Shown here: in pieces, positions 1-10,600 of the stretch
Numbering within the stretch: position 1 is the first letter of the stretch
Layout: each line of letters begins with the position of its first letter
Assembly: GCF_014279835.1 (NCBI RefSeq)
Contig: NZ_CP047942.1
Span: 2,294,001-2,358,000, forward strand
Direction of reading: 5' to 3'
DNA from: Synechococcus sp. MVIR-18-1
Lineage (GTDB): Bacteria > Cyanobacteriota > Cyanobacteriia > PCC-6307 > Cyanobiaceae
Length of the DNA: 64,000 nt
Notes under the pieces: model-generated
Database searches by the model: none
Seen by the model: only the letters and a program-made list of their open reading frames with translations
What the model was told of the DNA's origin: nothing
Made by a program: the position numbers and the translations under genes

Positions 1-2
1 CA

Positions 3-1607
3 TGGCCGCGTAGCACCCATGCACTGGTGCTGAGTCGCCTGATCGCAGCCGGAGCAAAGGTCATTGGTTTCGACTTGCTCTTTGATACCCCCAGCAGCCA
101 TGGCAAAGAAGACGATGCCACCTTCGCTGCCAGCCTTCGACGCCACGCCGACAAAGTGGTCTTAGGTGTGCAAACACTGAACAGTCAAGGGCCTGTTGCC
201 GGGTTGTCCTTGCTAGATCTCACCCCTTCCCTAAGGAATGCTCACCCATCGATCAAACGCGGGCTTCTCAACGGCCGTCCAGATCGCGATGGCGTCCTTA
301 GGAGAACGCCTGGAACCACGAGCATGGATTTGCGACAAAAGCTTGGTCCAGCAGTCCCACCCGGTATGGCATCAGCCCTTCTCAATACACCCCCAGAAAC
401 CCAAAACAAAGGGATTTCACTGCTAGCCCCTTATGGACCACCACGCACCATCCCTACCTTTTCAATCTGGGAACTGCTGGAACCCAAGGCATACGCCGCA
501 CTCAAGCAATCAGGAACGTTCCAAGACGCAATCGTTTTAATAGGCCCCACTGCAGCTGTGTTCCAAGACCTACATCGAAGCGTCTTCTCTGGCGCCGTGG
601 GAATGCCGGGGGTCGAGATTCATGCCACTGAAGTAGCCAATCGACTTGAAGGTCGGAGCCTCCAATTCTTTCCACCCATCCCCGGTTGGAACTTGATCTT
701 GGCCGCCCTCGCTTGTGGCCTGGGAATTGCCCTTGGTGGTATTGAACGCCCGCTACAAAGGCTGAGCGTTGCAGCTATTGCAGCAGTTGGAACCTTGTTC
801 GTGGGGGTAGGACTCGTCACCAAAGCCTGGTTGGTCCTCCCTATCGCCAGCATCGCTGTGGCCATTCTCGCCACAGGCATCATCTCCAGCGCCGATGCCA
901 CTGTGAAGCTGCAATGGCAGCGCCGACGTCTACGCAACACCTTGGGGCGCTACCTGTCTCCCGCAGTTGCAGCAGAAATCGCAGACAAACCCAACAACGC
1001 CGAAGGTTTATTGCAAAGTCGGCTTGTGGATGTTGTCGTGCTGATGAGCGACATCCGTGGCTTCACAGCATTTACGCAATCCATGACCGCGAAAGGCGAA
1101 GTACACAAACTCGTGGACAGACTCAATGCCTATTTCAGTGAGGTTGTTGAAGCAGTCCATACGGAGCAAGGCACCGTCGATAAATTCATTGGCGATGCAA
1201 CGCTCGCTGTTTTTGGAGCTCCCGTACAACGCAGTGGAGCCATGAATGCAGAAGCCGGAATAAAGACCGCCATTGCTATTCAAGAACGTCTCGAAGGTTT
1301 AAATCAGGCCTGGATTTCAGAGGGTCAAGAGCCCTGGGCCCAGGTGATCGTTCTTAGCTATGGATGGGTCGTCAGTGGCAACATCGGTAGCAACAGCCGA
1401 ATGGATTACACGGTCATCGGTGATGCAGTGAATACAGCAAGCCGGCTCGAACAAATCGCGAAGCAATGCAAACGCACGATCGTGATGAGCGAAGCAGTGG
1501 CAGAACTGATCGGTGATCAATGGCCTCTTGATGATCTCGGTGAATTTCCGATCAGAGGCCAGAAACCACAACGGGTGTTCGCCCTACAAACCGCCACTGC
1601 GCAATAA
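3..1607 (+). CDS. CHASE2-domain class III adenylate/guanylate cyclase (5' end outside window)
   Basis: This membrane sensor makes cyclic nucleotide from NTP. The frame is open to the left edge, so the true start lies upstream; the GTG at 27 is internal. The visible N-terminal part is the end of a CHASE2 sensor domain (motif IGFDLLFDTP). About three hydrophobic segments follow between bases 685 and 895, then a class III cyclase domain from about 1030 to 1580. Both metal-binding aspartates are present (MSDIRGFT and IGDATLAVFG), as are the purine-selecting lysine in VDKFIGDA, the aspartate of DYTVIGD and the transition-state Asn/Arg of NTASRLE, so it should be active. These residues suit ATP better than GTP. 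A FecR-domain gene follows 49 bases downstream on the same strand, a pairing that fits an extracytoplasmic sensing unit. Confidence 0.9.
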   Translation, partial: WPRSTHALVLSRLIAAGAKVIGFDLLFDTPSSHGKEDDATFAASLRRHADKVVLGVQTLNSQGPVAGLSLLDLTPSLRNAHPSIKRGLLNGRPDRDGVLRRTPGTTSMDLRQKLGPAVPPGMASALLNTPPETQNKGISLLAPYGPPRTIPTFSIWELLEPKAYAALKQSGTFQDAIVLIGPTAAVFQDLHRSVFSGAVGMPGVEIHATEVANRLEGRSLQFFPPIPGWNLILAALACGLGIALGGIERPLQRLSVAAIAAVGTLFVGVGLVTKAWLVLPIASIAVAILATGIISSADATVKLQWQRRRLRNTLGRYLSPAVAAEIADKPNNAEGLLQSRLVDVVVLMSDIRGFTAFTQSMTAKGEVHKLVDRLNAYFSEVVEAVHTEQGTVDKFIGDATLAVFGAPVQRSGAMNAEAGIKTAIAIQERLEGLNQAWISEGQEPWAQVIVLSYGWVVSGNIGSNSRMDYTVIGDAVNTASRLEQIAKQCKRTIVMSEAVAELIGDQWPLDDLGEFPIRGQKPQRVFALQTATAQ

Positions 1608-1656
1608 CAGTTCAGCCTTTATCACTCCTAGGTGATGTCCAGCGAAACAGGCATCG

Positions 1657-3486
1657 ATGAAATTGAGACAAGGCCTGCTGGGTGTACTGGCAATCTCTTC
1701 ATTGACGGTGCCCGCTATGGCTGCACCATTTCAATCCGCCACGATCAGGCGGATCGTTGACGGGAAAGAGGTGTTCATAGACAAGAAACCAGCACGTATT
1801 CAGCAAACAGCAGGTCATGGTCAAGAACTCAGTACTGGCAAAAGTCGTGCTGAACTTTTATTTGATCGCCGTGCCCTGGGATTCCTCGGGACTAACAGCT
1901 TGATCCGTCTCGGCGAGGAATGCTTTCGCCTCGACAAAGGCCAAGTGCTGATTAATGGACCGCAAAGCGGTTGCCTTGGAAGCAAGGTGCTTGGTATCCG
2001 CGGGACGACATACGTACTCAACGCGCTCAATGAAGGGGGATACAGACTTTCAGTTTTAAGCGGCGCGGCGAGCATTTCAGAAGAAAAAACACCTACATCT
2101 GGTGAAAACGCCCCAGATATTCTCGAGCAATATCCCCGTCTCAATCCTGTGATCGGATTTGGCTCGAGCGCATGGGGAAGCAATGCCAAAGGTGAAACGC
2201 TCGGACAAGCCGCAGGTCTTATTTTGGGTGATGCCTCATTTTTCGTCCCTCTAAGCCAGAGCAATGGGAGCAAATTGTTGTACAACTACTCCACGGCAAG
2301 CAGCAACTTTGACAACGCATGGGGAGCAAGTACTGAATTTGGTTATAAGTGGTTTGATCCCAACAACCGCAGCATTACATCTCTGTTGGTTGGCTATGAC
2401 GGATGGGAATCTCCAGGATGTTTCCACTCTCAATTAGCCGTTGGTGGTCAATGGCAAAAGGGACGCTGGCAATTTGGTGCCACCGGAGGAGTACCAATAG
2501 ATGGCTGTGATAACAACCTCGGATTCGCCATTGGGCAACTCGGAATCCCTGTAGTCAATCTAGGTGAACAATCAGTCTTACTATCTTTATCTCCCTACGT
2601 GATGCATGGCATCGGCAACACCTATGGCGGCGGGCGACTTGGACTGAACGTACCGGTGGGAGAGAACGTGAGTCTGTCGGCTTACGGGCAGTACGACGAA
2701 CTTCTGGACACAGTGGTCGGCGGACAGATCAGCTACCGCTTCAGCACCAATGGCGGATTCATCAACGATCCCAATCTCCAGAGACAGACTCTTGCTGCTC
2801 CTATCCCGTGGCAGGCAGGTGAATTCAAAAGCGAGCGCCCTATCCAGTTAGCGGTAGGAGGAGACATTTCCGTTCTCGGTCAAATGATCACAGCTCCATC
2901 AGAGGCTGTGTCAGAACAGCTAACGCCAACCAAATCCAGCATCACAATTAAGGCAGGGGAAGAGGCTGTTTTGGATTCTGACGGAAGACTTATCAGCAAA
3001 AATGCAATGTCGCGTGAGCGATTTTCACAGCTCATTCAGGAAACAATGGAAGGACAAAACCTTCTCCCAGAAAGCCACATGATCGGCGTTGTCTATCAAC
3101 AACTCTACGGCCTGCCAAATCAAGAACTTCTCTCCATTCTCGGATCTGATTGGCTCATTGCTGCACGCCGGCCTTATCCACGCTTAAGGGGAACCAACAA
3201 CTTAGTCATCCCAGAGAATAAGTTACCGAAGGAAGAAGTTGAAGAAGTTGAAGAAGTTGAAGAAGTTGAAGAAATCACACCAGAAGCCATTGTTCTGACT
3301 TACGTGTGCAAGGCTTACGGAAATTCACCCAATTTTGATTACTACAAGGGACAAACACCGCCGAATTCGGGTGGGAACCTTACGCAAGCCACGCGATTCA
3401 CAACTACATCAAAAGCGTCTGCAACCTGTAGCGGCAAAAAAGCAGGGTCAACGGGCAATGATCCCACTAGCCCTAATTTCCTCTAA
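1657..3486 (+). CDS. Exported FecR-domain protein
   Basis: A 609-residue protein with an N-terminal signal peptide (MKLRQGLLGVLAISSLTVP, cleavage near AMA-AP). A FecR domain spans about residues 50-150 and includes the GTTYVL and LSVLSGAA segments typical of this sensor/scaffold family. The middle (about 200-370) is rich in glycine and aromatic residues with alternating strands and could be a beta structure at the outer membrane. A run of Glu-Glu-Val repeats near residue 530 is followed by a short cysteine-containing tail. It lies just after the cyclase gene and probably shares its transcript. Partnership with the CHASE2 sensor is inferred from family habit and order. The ligand is unknown. 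Confidence 0.8.
   Translation: MKLRQGLLGVLAISSLTVPAMAAPFQSATIRRIVDGKEVFIDKKPARIQQTAGHGQELSTGKSRAELLFDRRALGFLGTNSLIRLGEECFRLDKGQVLINGPQSGCLGSKVLGIRGTTYVLNALNEGGYRLSVLSGAASISEEKTPTSGENAPDILEQYPRLNPVIGFGSSAWGSNAKGETLGQAAGLILGDASFFVPLSQSNGSKLLYNYSTASSNFDNAWGASTEFGYKWFDPNNRSITSLLVGYDGWESPGCFHSQLAVGGQWQKGRWQFGATGGVPIDGCDNNLGFAIGQLGIPVVNLGEQSVLLSLSPYVMHGIGNTYGGGRLGLNVPVGENVSLSAYGQYDELLDTVVGGQISYRFSTNGGFINDPNLQRQTLAAPIPWQAGEFKSERPIQLAVGGDISVLGQMITAPSEAVSEQLTPTKSSITIKAGEEAVLDSDGRLISKNAMSRERFSQLIQETMEGQNLLPESHMIGVVYQQLYGLPNQELLSILGSDWLIAARRPYPRLRGTNNLVIPENKLPKEEVEEVEEVEEVEEITPEAIVLTYVCKAYGNSPNFDYYKGQTPPNSGGNLTQATRFTTTSKASATCSGKKAGSTGNDPTSPNFL
3232..3276 (+). repeat. In-frame 9-bp tandem repeat (Glu-Glu-Val)
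   Basis: Four perfect copies of GAAGAAGTT lie at 3232-3267 and a fifth degenerate copy (GAAGAAATC) at 3268-3276, inside the FecR-domain gene. The unit is a multiple of three, so gain or loss of copies by slippage would change the length of an acidic linker without breaking the frame. Confidence 0.95.
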
Positions 3487-3709
3487 TCAATTGCGATCAA
3501 ATAACGTTTTACATACAAAAAATCTTTACAGGGACAGCAAATTTTGAATTAACGCAATGAAGCAATCCCTTTGCTTTGAACATATCCTTAATGCCCTCGT
3601 ATCAGAATAATGCCAACAAATAACCAGAAATCCTCATCCTTACTAGAAGCATTAAACTCCTAAAAGCAGGAGCTATACGAAGTCATACTGGAACACCTAC
3701 TCTCCTGTC

Positions 3710-4372
3710 ATGCAACTCAGACTGCACGAACGCCTCCAGAGTTTAAAAATGGTGGCCAGCCTCGCCACATTTCTAAAAAATCCAGGCTCCCTTAACAGCA
3801 TCTTTGCCGTATCAAACAGCATCAAAGACGGACCACTGGGCGAACAAACCGTCCGCCACCTGCTCTCAAATCCCCAATTCAAAGCCCTCGTGGACGAAGG
3901 CTGGAGACCGGATCCCATTGACCTACAAAAACTGCAAATGCTGCCTGAGGGCAGCCTCGGACGTTGCTATGCCAATCAGTTGATCAGCCTTGGAATCACT
4001 CCCGACACCCTGATCGACCCCTCACCTGTAACCAACGCAAACGAGTTCGTGATTCACAGGCTCAAAGAAACGCACGACATCGTGCATGTGCTCACAGGGT
4101 TTGGCATTGATGGCATCAGCGAGATCGGTCTTCAGGGATTCAACCTCGCTCAAAACCGCTCGCCTCTTGCAGTCATGCTGATTTTTGGATCCATGCTCAG
4201 CAGCCTGCAAGACGATGCACCACTCGAGCCCCTGCTGCGCGCGCTGGCCCATGGCTTCCAGATGGGACTTGATGCAGAGCTCGTTGTGAGCCGAAAATTA
4301 GAAGAGGGCTGGGAGCGGCCACTGAAAGAGTGGCGCGAGCAGTTAAAGCTTCCCTTAGACACTGAAGATTGA
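3710..4372 (+). CDS. Coq4-family protein
   Basis: A 220-residue protein of the Coq4 family, known in ubiquinone-making organisms as a quinone-biosynthesis factor. The family metal motif, HDxxH followed by a distant Glu, is visible as HDIVHVLTGFGIDGISE near residues 121-137. The C-terminal helical segment rich in Leu and Ala (AHGFQMGLDAE) also fits. Cyanobacteria make plastoquinone rather than ubiquinone, so the exact role here is open. The gene is flanked by about 220 bases of AT-rich spacer on the left and converges on alaS on the right. The spacer 3487-3709 shows only a small inverted repeat (CTCCT/AGGAG near 3657-3672). Confidence 0.8.
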   Translation: MQLRLHERLQSLKMVASLATFLKNPGSLNSIFAVSNSIKDGPLGEQTVRHLLSNPQFKALVDEGWRPDPIDLQKLQMLPEGSLGRCYANQLISLGITPDTLIDPSPVTNANEFVIHRLKETHDIVHVLTGFGIDGISEIGLQGFNLAQNRSPLAVMLIFGSMLSSLQDDAPLEPLLRALAHGFQMGLDAELVVSRKLEEGWERPLKEWREQLKLPLDTED

Positions 4373-4446
4373 ACGGCATCAGCAAGGGCAACTGTCAGGC
4401 CCCTGCAGCATGCATTTTGATCGCAGAAATATCGGGAAACAAGGCA

Positions 4447-4468
4447 GCTCTCACCAAGCGGTGAGAGC
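4447..4468. terminator. Perfect 9-bp stem-loop between convergent genes
   Basis: GCTCTCACC and GGTGAGAGC pair perfectly around the 4-base loop AAGC, between the 3' ends of the Coq4-like gene and alaS. No clean T-run follows on either strand, so termination, possibly in both directions, is inferred from position and stem strength only. Confidence 0.5.
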
Positions 4469-4476
4469 CATCAAAG

Positions 4477-7158
4477 TCATCCCAAATGATGTTTTAAATC
4501 GTCGCTAGCCGCCTCAAGCGCCCCATCCAAAGCTCCTCCATCGCGTCCACCTGCCTGAGCGAGATTCGGGCGACCGCCGCCGCCACCGCCGCAGCGCTTA
4601 GCAATCGCGCCAATGAACTTGCCCGCCTGCTGACCTTGCGCGATCACAGCTTTGCCAAACGCTGCCACCAAAATCACCTTTCCTTGGTCGCTTAGATCAG
4701 GCAAACCTCCCAATACAACAGCCGTGGAATCACCCAACTGATCCAGCAATCCCAAGGCAGCGCCCTGTAAGCCGTCACCATCCACACCATCAAGACGGGC
4801 CACCAAGAGCTGGTACTCACCAACCGCTACGGCTTGGGTAGCCAAGGCCGCTGACTTCGCAACAGCGAGTTCAGCGCGTGCCGCAGTCAACGCTTTTTGG
4901 CTGCTCTTCAGTTCCTCCTGCAACGCCGACACACGCTCAACGATCTCGCCGGGCTGAGCCTTAAAGCGATCACCGAGCTGCTTCACCACGACCTCACGCT
5001 CATTGAGATACGCCAGCACAGAAGCACCAGCCACCGCTTCAATCCTGCGGATCCCAGCAGCAACACCGCTCTCACTCACGATCTTGAACAGACCGATCTC
5101 GGCCGTATTGCTCACATGTGTACCACCACAAAGCTCCATCGACACACCGGGAACATCAACCACGCGAACCACGTCGGAATACTTCTCGCCAAACATCGCC
5201 ACGGCTCCAGCAGCTTTTGCTTGATCGATCGCCATCTCGTTGACGTCTAGACGGTGCGCATCGCTGATCCAGTCATTAATCAAGGCTTCGATCTGCTCGA
5301 GCTCCGCTGGCTTCACCGCCCGCGGGCAGTGGAAATCGAAGCGCAGACGCTCGAAGTTGACCAAGGATCCAGCCTGGCCGATGCCTGGATCCACAACCTG
5401 TTTCAGTGCCGCTTGAAGCAAGTGGGTAGCCGTGTGATTCGCTTGAGCGCGACGGCGGCAGGCACGATCCACTTGACCATGCACCACATCACCAACGCCG
5501 AGACGTCCACGCTGAACCCTGCCGCTATGAACAAACACTCCGCGGTTGCGACTGACGCCCTCAATCACAACGATCAAACCATTGCCATCAGCTCCATCGC
5601 CGACGAGAAGGCCGCGATCACCCACTTGACCTCCGCCCTCTCCATAAAAAGGTGTGCGGTCCAGCAGCACTTGCACCGCATCGCCATCCGAGGCTGAGGC
5701 AGCCGCTTCACCGTTAACCAATAACGCCTGCACGCTGCTGCTGCTCGACATTGAGAGTTCATATCCCTCAAACGCCGTGGCGTTGAGATCTGCCGCCACT
5801 TGATCGATCGCATCTTGCAGCGTGAGATCAATACTGACTGCCGCGGCCTTGGCCCGCTGACGCTGTTGCTCCATCGCCTGCTCGAATCCGGCCAGGTCCA
5901 CATCCAGGCCCTGCTCTTCGGCAATTTCCTGGGTGAGCTCCAGGGGAAAGCCGTAGGTGTCATAGAGCTCAAAGGCTTGGGCTCCACTGATCTGTTTGGG
6001 CTTGCTCTCAAGAACATCTGCCAACAGCTTCTCCCCCCGCTCCAAGGTCTCTAAGAAGCGCGACTCCTCCCTCTGAAGCTCTGCCAAGATCACCTCCTTC
6101 CGCTCAATCACCGACGGGTGGGCGTCCTGGAGGAGTGCGATCGAGGCCTGTCCCATCGTGACAAGAAAGGGTTGATGAATGCCCAACAAACGGCCATGCC
6201 GCACCACTCGACGTAAGAGACGGCGCAGGATGTACCCCCGCCCCAAGTTGCTTGCCGAAACTCCATCACAAATCAGTTGTGTCACAGCACGGCTGTGGTC
6301 ACCAATCACCTTGAGAGACGTTTGTTTTGCATCGTCGAGCTGGTGGTAGTCGACCCCAGCAAGATCAGCTGCCGCTTGAATGAGGGGAAAGATTAGGTCT
6401 GTTTCATAGTTATTAGGGACCTTCTGCAGGATCTGAGCCATCCGCTCCAGGCCCAGGCCAGTGTCGATGTTCCGGTTTGCAAGCGGCGTGAGAGTTCCCT
6501 CAGCGTCGCGGTTGTATTGCATAAACACCAAGTTGTAGAACTCGATGAAGCGGTCATCGTCCTCGAGATCGATTCCTTCATCACCCAGTTCGGGCTTGAA
6601 GTCGTAGTAGATCTCCGAGCAGGGGCCACAGGGCCCGGTCGGGCCAGACGCCCAAAAGTTGTCGGCTTCGTCCATGCGGATGATCCGCTTGGGATTCACC
6701 CCCACCACATCACGCCAAATCTGTTCGGCCTCATCGTCTTCACGGAAGACACTCACCACCAAATGCTTGGGGGCGATACCAAAGACATCCGTACTCAGCT
6801 CCCAGGCCCACTCAATCGCCTGTTGCTTGAAATAATCGCCGAAGGAAAAGTTGCCGAGCATCTCAAAAAACGTGTGATGCCGCGCTGTACGGCCCACGTT
6901 CTCGATGTCGTTGGTGCGAATGCACTTTTGACTACTTGTGGCCCGCGGCGCTGGCCGCTTCTGCTGCCCGAGGAAGACCGGCTTAAACGGCAACATCCCC
7001 GCAATGGTGAGCAACACCGTGGGATCTTCTGGAATAAGGGAGGCGCTTGCCATCACCTTGTGGCCCCGCTCCTCGTAGAAGCTCAGGAATGCCGCCCGAA
7101 TCTCCGCACCGGTGCGGGGGGTGGCAGCAGCGGATCGCGACGAACGTGCAACAGCCAT
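4477..7158 (-). CDS. alaS: Alanyl-tRNA synthetase
   Basis: Charges tRNA-Ala with alanine. The protein is 893 residues from the chosen start, the usual length. The catalytic domain begins with the motif AAFLSFYEERGHK. The editing domain carries HTATH and the zinc-site CGGTH, and a C-terminal coiled-coil/DHHA1 region with a Gly-rich run (CGGGGGGRPNLAQ) ends it. The ATG at 7158 (MAVARSS) is preferred because GGAA lies about 10 bases upstream. An ATG at 7194 and a start at 7275 are also in frame, but they would overlap the divergent membrane-protein gene. The 34-base gap between the two divergent starts must hold part of both promoters. Confidence 0.97.
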   Translation of the reverse strand: MAVARSSRSAAATPRTGAEIRAAFLSFYEERGHKVMASASLIPEDPTVLLTIAGMLPFKPVFLGQQKRPAPRATSSQKCIRTNDIENVGRTARHHTFFEMLGNFSFGDYFKQQAIEWAWELSTDVFGIAPKHLVVSVFREDDEAEQIWRDVVGVNPKRIIRMDEADNFWASGPTGPCGPCSEIYYDFKPELGDEGIDLEDDDRFIEFYNLVFMQYNRDAEGTLTPLANRNIDTGLGLERMAQILQKVPNNYETDLIFPLIQAAADLAGVDYHQLDDAKQTSLKVIGDHSRAVTQLICDGVSASNLGRGYILRRLLRRVVRHGRLLGIHQPFLVTMGQASIALLQDAHPSVIERKEVILAELQREESRFLETLERGEKLLADVLESKPKQISGAQAFELYDTYGFPLELTQEIAEEQGLDVDLAGFEQAMEQQRQRAKAAAVSIDLTLQDAIDQVAADLNATAFEGYELSMSSSSSVQALLVNGEAAASASDGDAVQVLLDRTPFYGEGGGQVGDRGLLVGDGADGNGLIVVIEGVSRNRGVFVHSGRVQRGRLGVGDVVHGQVDRACRRRAQANHTATHLLQAALKQVVDPGIGQAGSLVNFERLRFDFHCPRAVKPAELEQIEALINDWISDAHRLDVNEMAIDQAKAAGAVAMFGEKYSDVVRVVDVPGVSMELCGGTHVSNTAEIGLFKIVSESGVAAGIRRIEAVAGASVLAYLNEREVVVKQLGDRFKAQPGEIVERVSALQEELKSSQKALTAARAELAVAKSAALATQAVAVGEYQLLVARLDGVDGDGLQGAALGLLDQLGDSTAVVLGGLPDLSDQGKVILVAAFGKAVIAQGQQAGKFIGAIAKRCGGGGGGRPNLAQAGGRDGGALDGALEAASDDLKHHLG

Positions 7159-7192
7159 GGCGGATTCCGCGTCAACAACAGATCGAACGGCC

Positions 7193-7609
7193 ATGATCGC
7201 CCCTGAGCCGCCGCGCCCCGTCGTCGCACCGTCTCCTGCCACCGACAGTCGCGATCGCCTGCGCCGCCTCTCCATCGGCTGGGCCTGTCTTGCTGGCCTA
7301 ACAGCAGGCCTTTGCAGCCTCCCCTTTGGCCTTGAAATGGCGGTCCGCTCCAGTGGCTGCGGATTGTTTTATGGCCTTCTGGCCTTTCATCTCGAGCGGG
7401 TGGACTCCAACGACTCTCACCTGCGTGCTGGCCTCGTTGGAGCGGTCTGTGGGTTACGAAGCCTGGGAATGTCGTTACCTTCCCCCTTGGCAGGGGCCGA
7501 TGCCCTGGCAGTATTGGGATTGGATCTCCTCATTGGGTGGTTGCCGTTGATCGGCAGTGCACTCGTGCTTTACGGAACCCAACGCATGTTTTCTGCGTCG
7601 CGGCCATGA
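7193..7609 (+). CDS. Small membrane protein, function unknown
   Basis: A 138-residue protein with a proline-rich N-terminus, then about three to four hydrophobic segments (for example LSIGWACLAGLTAG and LLIGWLPLIGSALVL). I do not recognise a family. The start at 7193 (MIAPEPPRP) is preferred over in-frame ATGs at 7112 and 7157, which would run into alaS. Its stop overlaps the start of the SNF2 helicase gene by 4 bases (ATGA), so the two are translationally coupled and head a run of four rightward genes. Confidence 0.65.
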   Translation: MIAPEPPRPVVAPSPATDSRDRLRRLSIGWACLAGLTAGLCSLPFGLEMAVRSSGCGLFYGLLAFHLERVDSNDSHLRAGLVGAVCGLRSLGMSLPSPLAGADALAVLGLDLLIGWLPLIGSALVLYGTQRMFSASRP

Positions 7610-10600
7610 GCCTGCTGCACGCCACCTGGCTCCCGGCCATTCGTACTCCGACCAGCTCTGGACGAGCTGCCCTGTTGGTGTGGGCTGACACCTGGCGCGT
7701 TGCCGAACCCGCAGGCCCAAGTACAACCCCCGCCCTTCACCCCTTCACCCTCAGCCCAGATGATCTCAGGGCCTTGCTGACGGAACGGGATCTCTTGCCC
7801 GACGGCATCATTGACGCCACGGCATGCCTCACCCTGCCGAGCCGCAGCGTGAAGCCCCGAAAGAAACGCGGCACAGTAACCAGCAGCACTGAAGAACCGG
7901 GCTGGACAGGCCTTCCCTTACAAGCTGGAGAGCCGATCCCCAAACAAACAGAGTGGTGGCCTTGGCAGGTACAGGGCCTCGCCATTGAACCGATGGCAGC
8001 TACCGCCTGGCTCTCCAAACTTCCTCTTTCAGGACGTCATCCTGAGTTAGCGGATGAGTTGCGCTGGTGGAGTCACATGCAGCGATGGTCCCTCAGCCTC
8101 GTCGCACGAAGTCGCTGGCTCCCGCAAGTGGAGCTGAGCAAAGGTGAGGGCTATCCCCATCGCGCCCGCTGGGTACCGCTCCTGAATCGGGAAGAAGACC
8201 GGCGCCGCCTTGAGGACCTGGCCTCAGGGCTTCCTCTCGTTGCCACCTGTGCCCTGCCTTGGCGAGAACCCACCGGCAAACGCAGCAACCGGATCACCAG
8301 GCTCAGACCAGAAGCCATGCGCGCCGCGAATCCAGTGGCTTGCTGCCGGCCTCGCAGCGGACGACTACGGGTCGCCACGCTGTTGGCCGATCTGATGGAT
8401 GCGCAACTGCGCAAAGGCTTCACCCCTAACCATGAAGGCTTGGATCCCCTGCTACGCGCCTGGGAGGAGGCCTTGAGCTCGGACTCAGGTGAGCTCCAAC
8501 TCAGCGATGAAGAAACCGAACGCCTAGCCACCGCCAGTCATCACTGGCGTGAAGGGGTTGCTGGAAATGTGGCAGCGGCCCGCGCCTGCTTGGAACTGGC
8601 AACACCAGCAGACGATGAGGACCTTTGGCCACTGCGCTTCTTTCTGCAAGCAGAGGCAGATCCAACCCTCAAGCTGCCCGCGGGAGCGGCCTGGGCTGCA
8701 GGCCTCAGCGGCCTCCAACTTGGGGAAATCAAAGTGGATCAACCCAGCGAGGTCTTGCTCGAGGGCATGGGCCGAGCCCTGACCGTGTTCCAGCCGATCG
8801 AAAGGGGGCTAAACAGCGCCACACCCGAGAGCATGCAGCTCACACCAGCTGAAGCCTTTGTTTTGGTGCGCACAGCAGCCCGACAGCTGCGGGATGTGGG
8901 CGTAGGCGTTGACCTACCACCAAGCCTTTCTGGAGGGTTAGCCAGCCGGCTTGGCCTCGCCATCAAGGCAGAGCTCTCCGAGCGCTCGCGAGGCTTCACG
9001 CTCGGTGAAAACCTCGACTGGAGCTGGGAGCTGATGATCGGCGGGGTGACGCTGACCTTGCGAGAACTTGAGCGATTGGCTGGAAAGCGCAGCCCTCTGG
9101 TGCGTCACAAAGGCGCTTGGATCGAACTACGCCCCAATGACCTCAAAAATGCCGAGCGCTTTTGCGCCGCCAATCCAGACCTGAGCCTCGACGACGCGCT
9201 TCGACTGACTGCCACCGAAGGCGACACGATGATGCGCCTGCCCGTCCATCAATTTGATGCCGGTCCGCGGCTGCAAGCCGTGCTCGAGCAGTACCACCAG
9301 CAGAAAGCGCCAGACCCACTCCCCGCCCCCGAAGGATTTTCGGGTCAACTCAGGCCCTATCAAGAGCGAGGACTCGGCTGGCTTGCCTTCCTGCATCGCT
9401 TTGACCAAGGCGCCTGCTTGGCCGATGACATGGGCCTCGGCAAAACGATCCAGTTGCTGGCCTTTCTGCAACACCTCAAGGCAGAAAACGAACTCAAGCG
9501 AACGGTGCTTTTAATCGCACCCACATCCGTGCTCACCAACTGGAAGCGGGAGGCAACAGCGTTCACGCCCGAGCTCAATGTGCATGAGCACTACGGTCCA
9601 AAACGCCCCAGCACCCCAGCAGCACTGAAGAAAGCGCTGAAGGATGTGGATCTCGTGCTCACCAGCTACGGCCTGTTGCAACGCGACAGTGAACTGCTCG
9701 AAAGTCACGATTGGCAAGGTCTCGTGATCGATGAAGCGCAGGCGATTAAAAACCCCTCCGCGAAACAAAGCCAAGCCGTCCGTGACCTGGCCCGCCCCAA
9801 AAAGAACAGCCGTTTTCGCATCGCACTCACTGGCACACCGGTTGAAAACCGCGTCAGCGAGCTCTGGGCCCTGATGGACTTCCTCAATCCACGGGTTCTG
9901 GGAGAGGAAGAATTTTTCCGGCATCGCTATCGCATGCCAATTGAGCGTTACGGAGACCTGTCATCCCTTCGCGATCTCAAAGCCAGGGTGGGACCGTTCA
10001 TCCTCAGACGGCTGAAAACCGACAAATCGATCATCTCGGATCTGCCCGAAAAAGTGGAATTGAGCGAATGGGTAGGTCTGAGTAAAGAGCAGAAATCCTT
10101 GTATGCCAAAACCGTTGAAGACACCTTGGATGCCATTGCCCGCGCGCCGCATGGCAAACGTCATGGTCAGGTGTTGGGTCTGCTCACCAAGCTCAAGCAG
10201 ATCTGCAACCACCCTGCCCTTGCCCTCAAGGAGCAGGGAGCCAGCGAAGATTTCCTCAAGCGGTCCGTGAAGCTGCAACGCCTCGAAGAAATTCTGGACG
10301 AGGTGGTTGAAGCTGGGGATCGAGCCTTGCTGTTCACCCAGTTCGCGGAATGGGGCAAGTTGCTCCAGGATTATTTGCAACGTCGCTGGCGCAGTGAAGT
10401 GCCCTTCCTCAGCGGCAGCACCAGCAAAAGTGAACGGCAAGCCATGGTTGATCGCTTCCAGGAGGATCCGCGCGGGCCTCAGCTTTTCCTGTTGTCACTC
10501 AAGGCTGGCGGAGTCGGCCTCAACCTCACGCGCGCCAGTCATGTCTTTCACATCGACCGTTGGTGGAATCCCGCCGTTGAGAATCAAGCCACGGACCGCG

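Noticed and set aside
7112-7192. Longer N-terminus for the membrane protein before the SNF2 gene
   Set aside because: It would overlap the alaS coding start; the ATG at 7193 removes the conflict.
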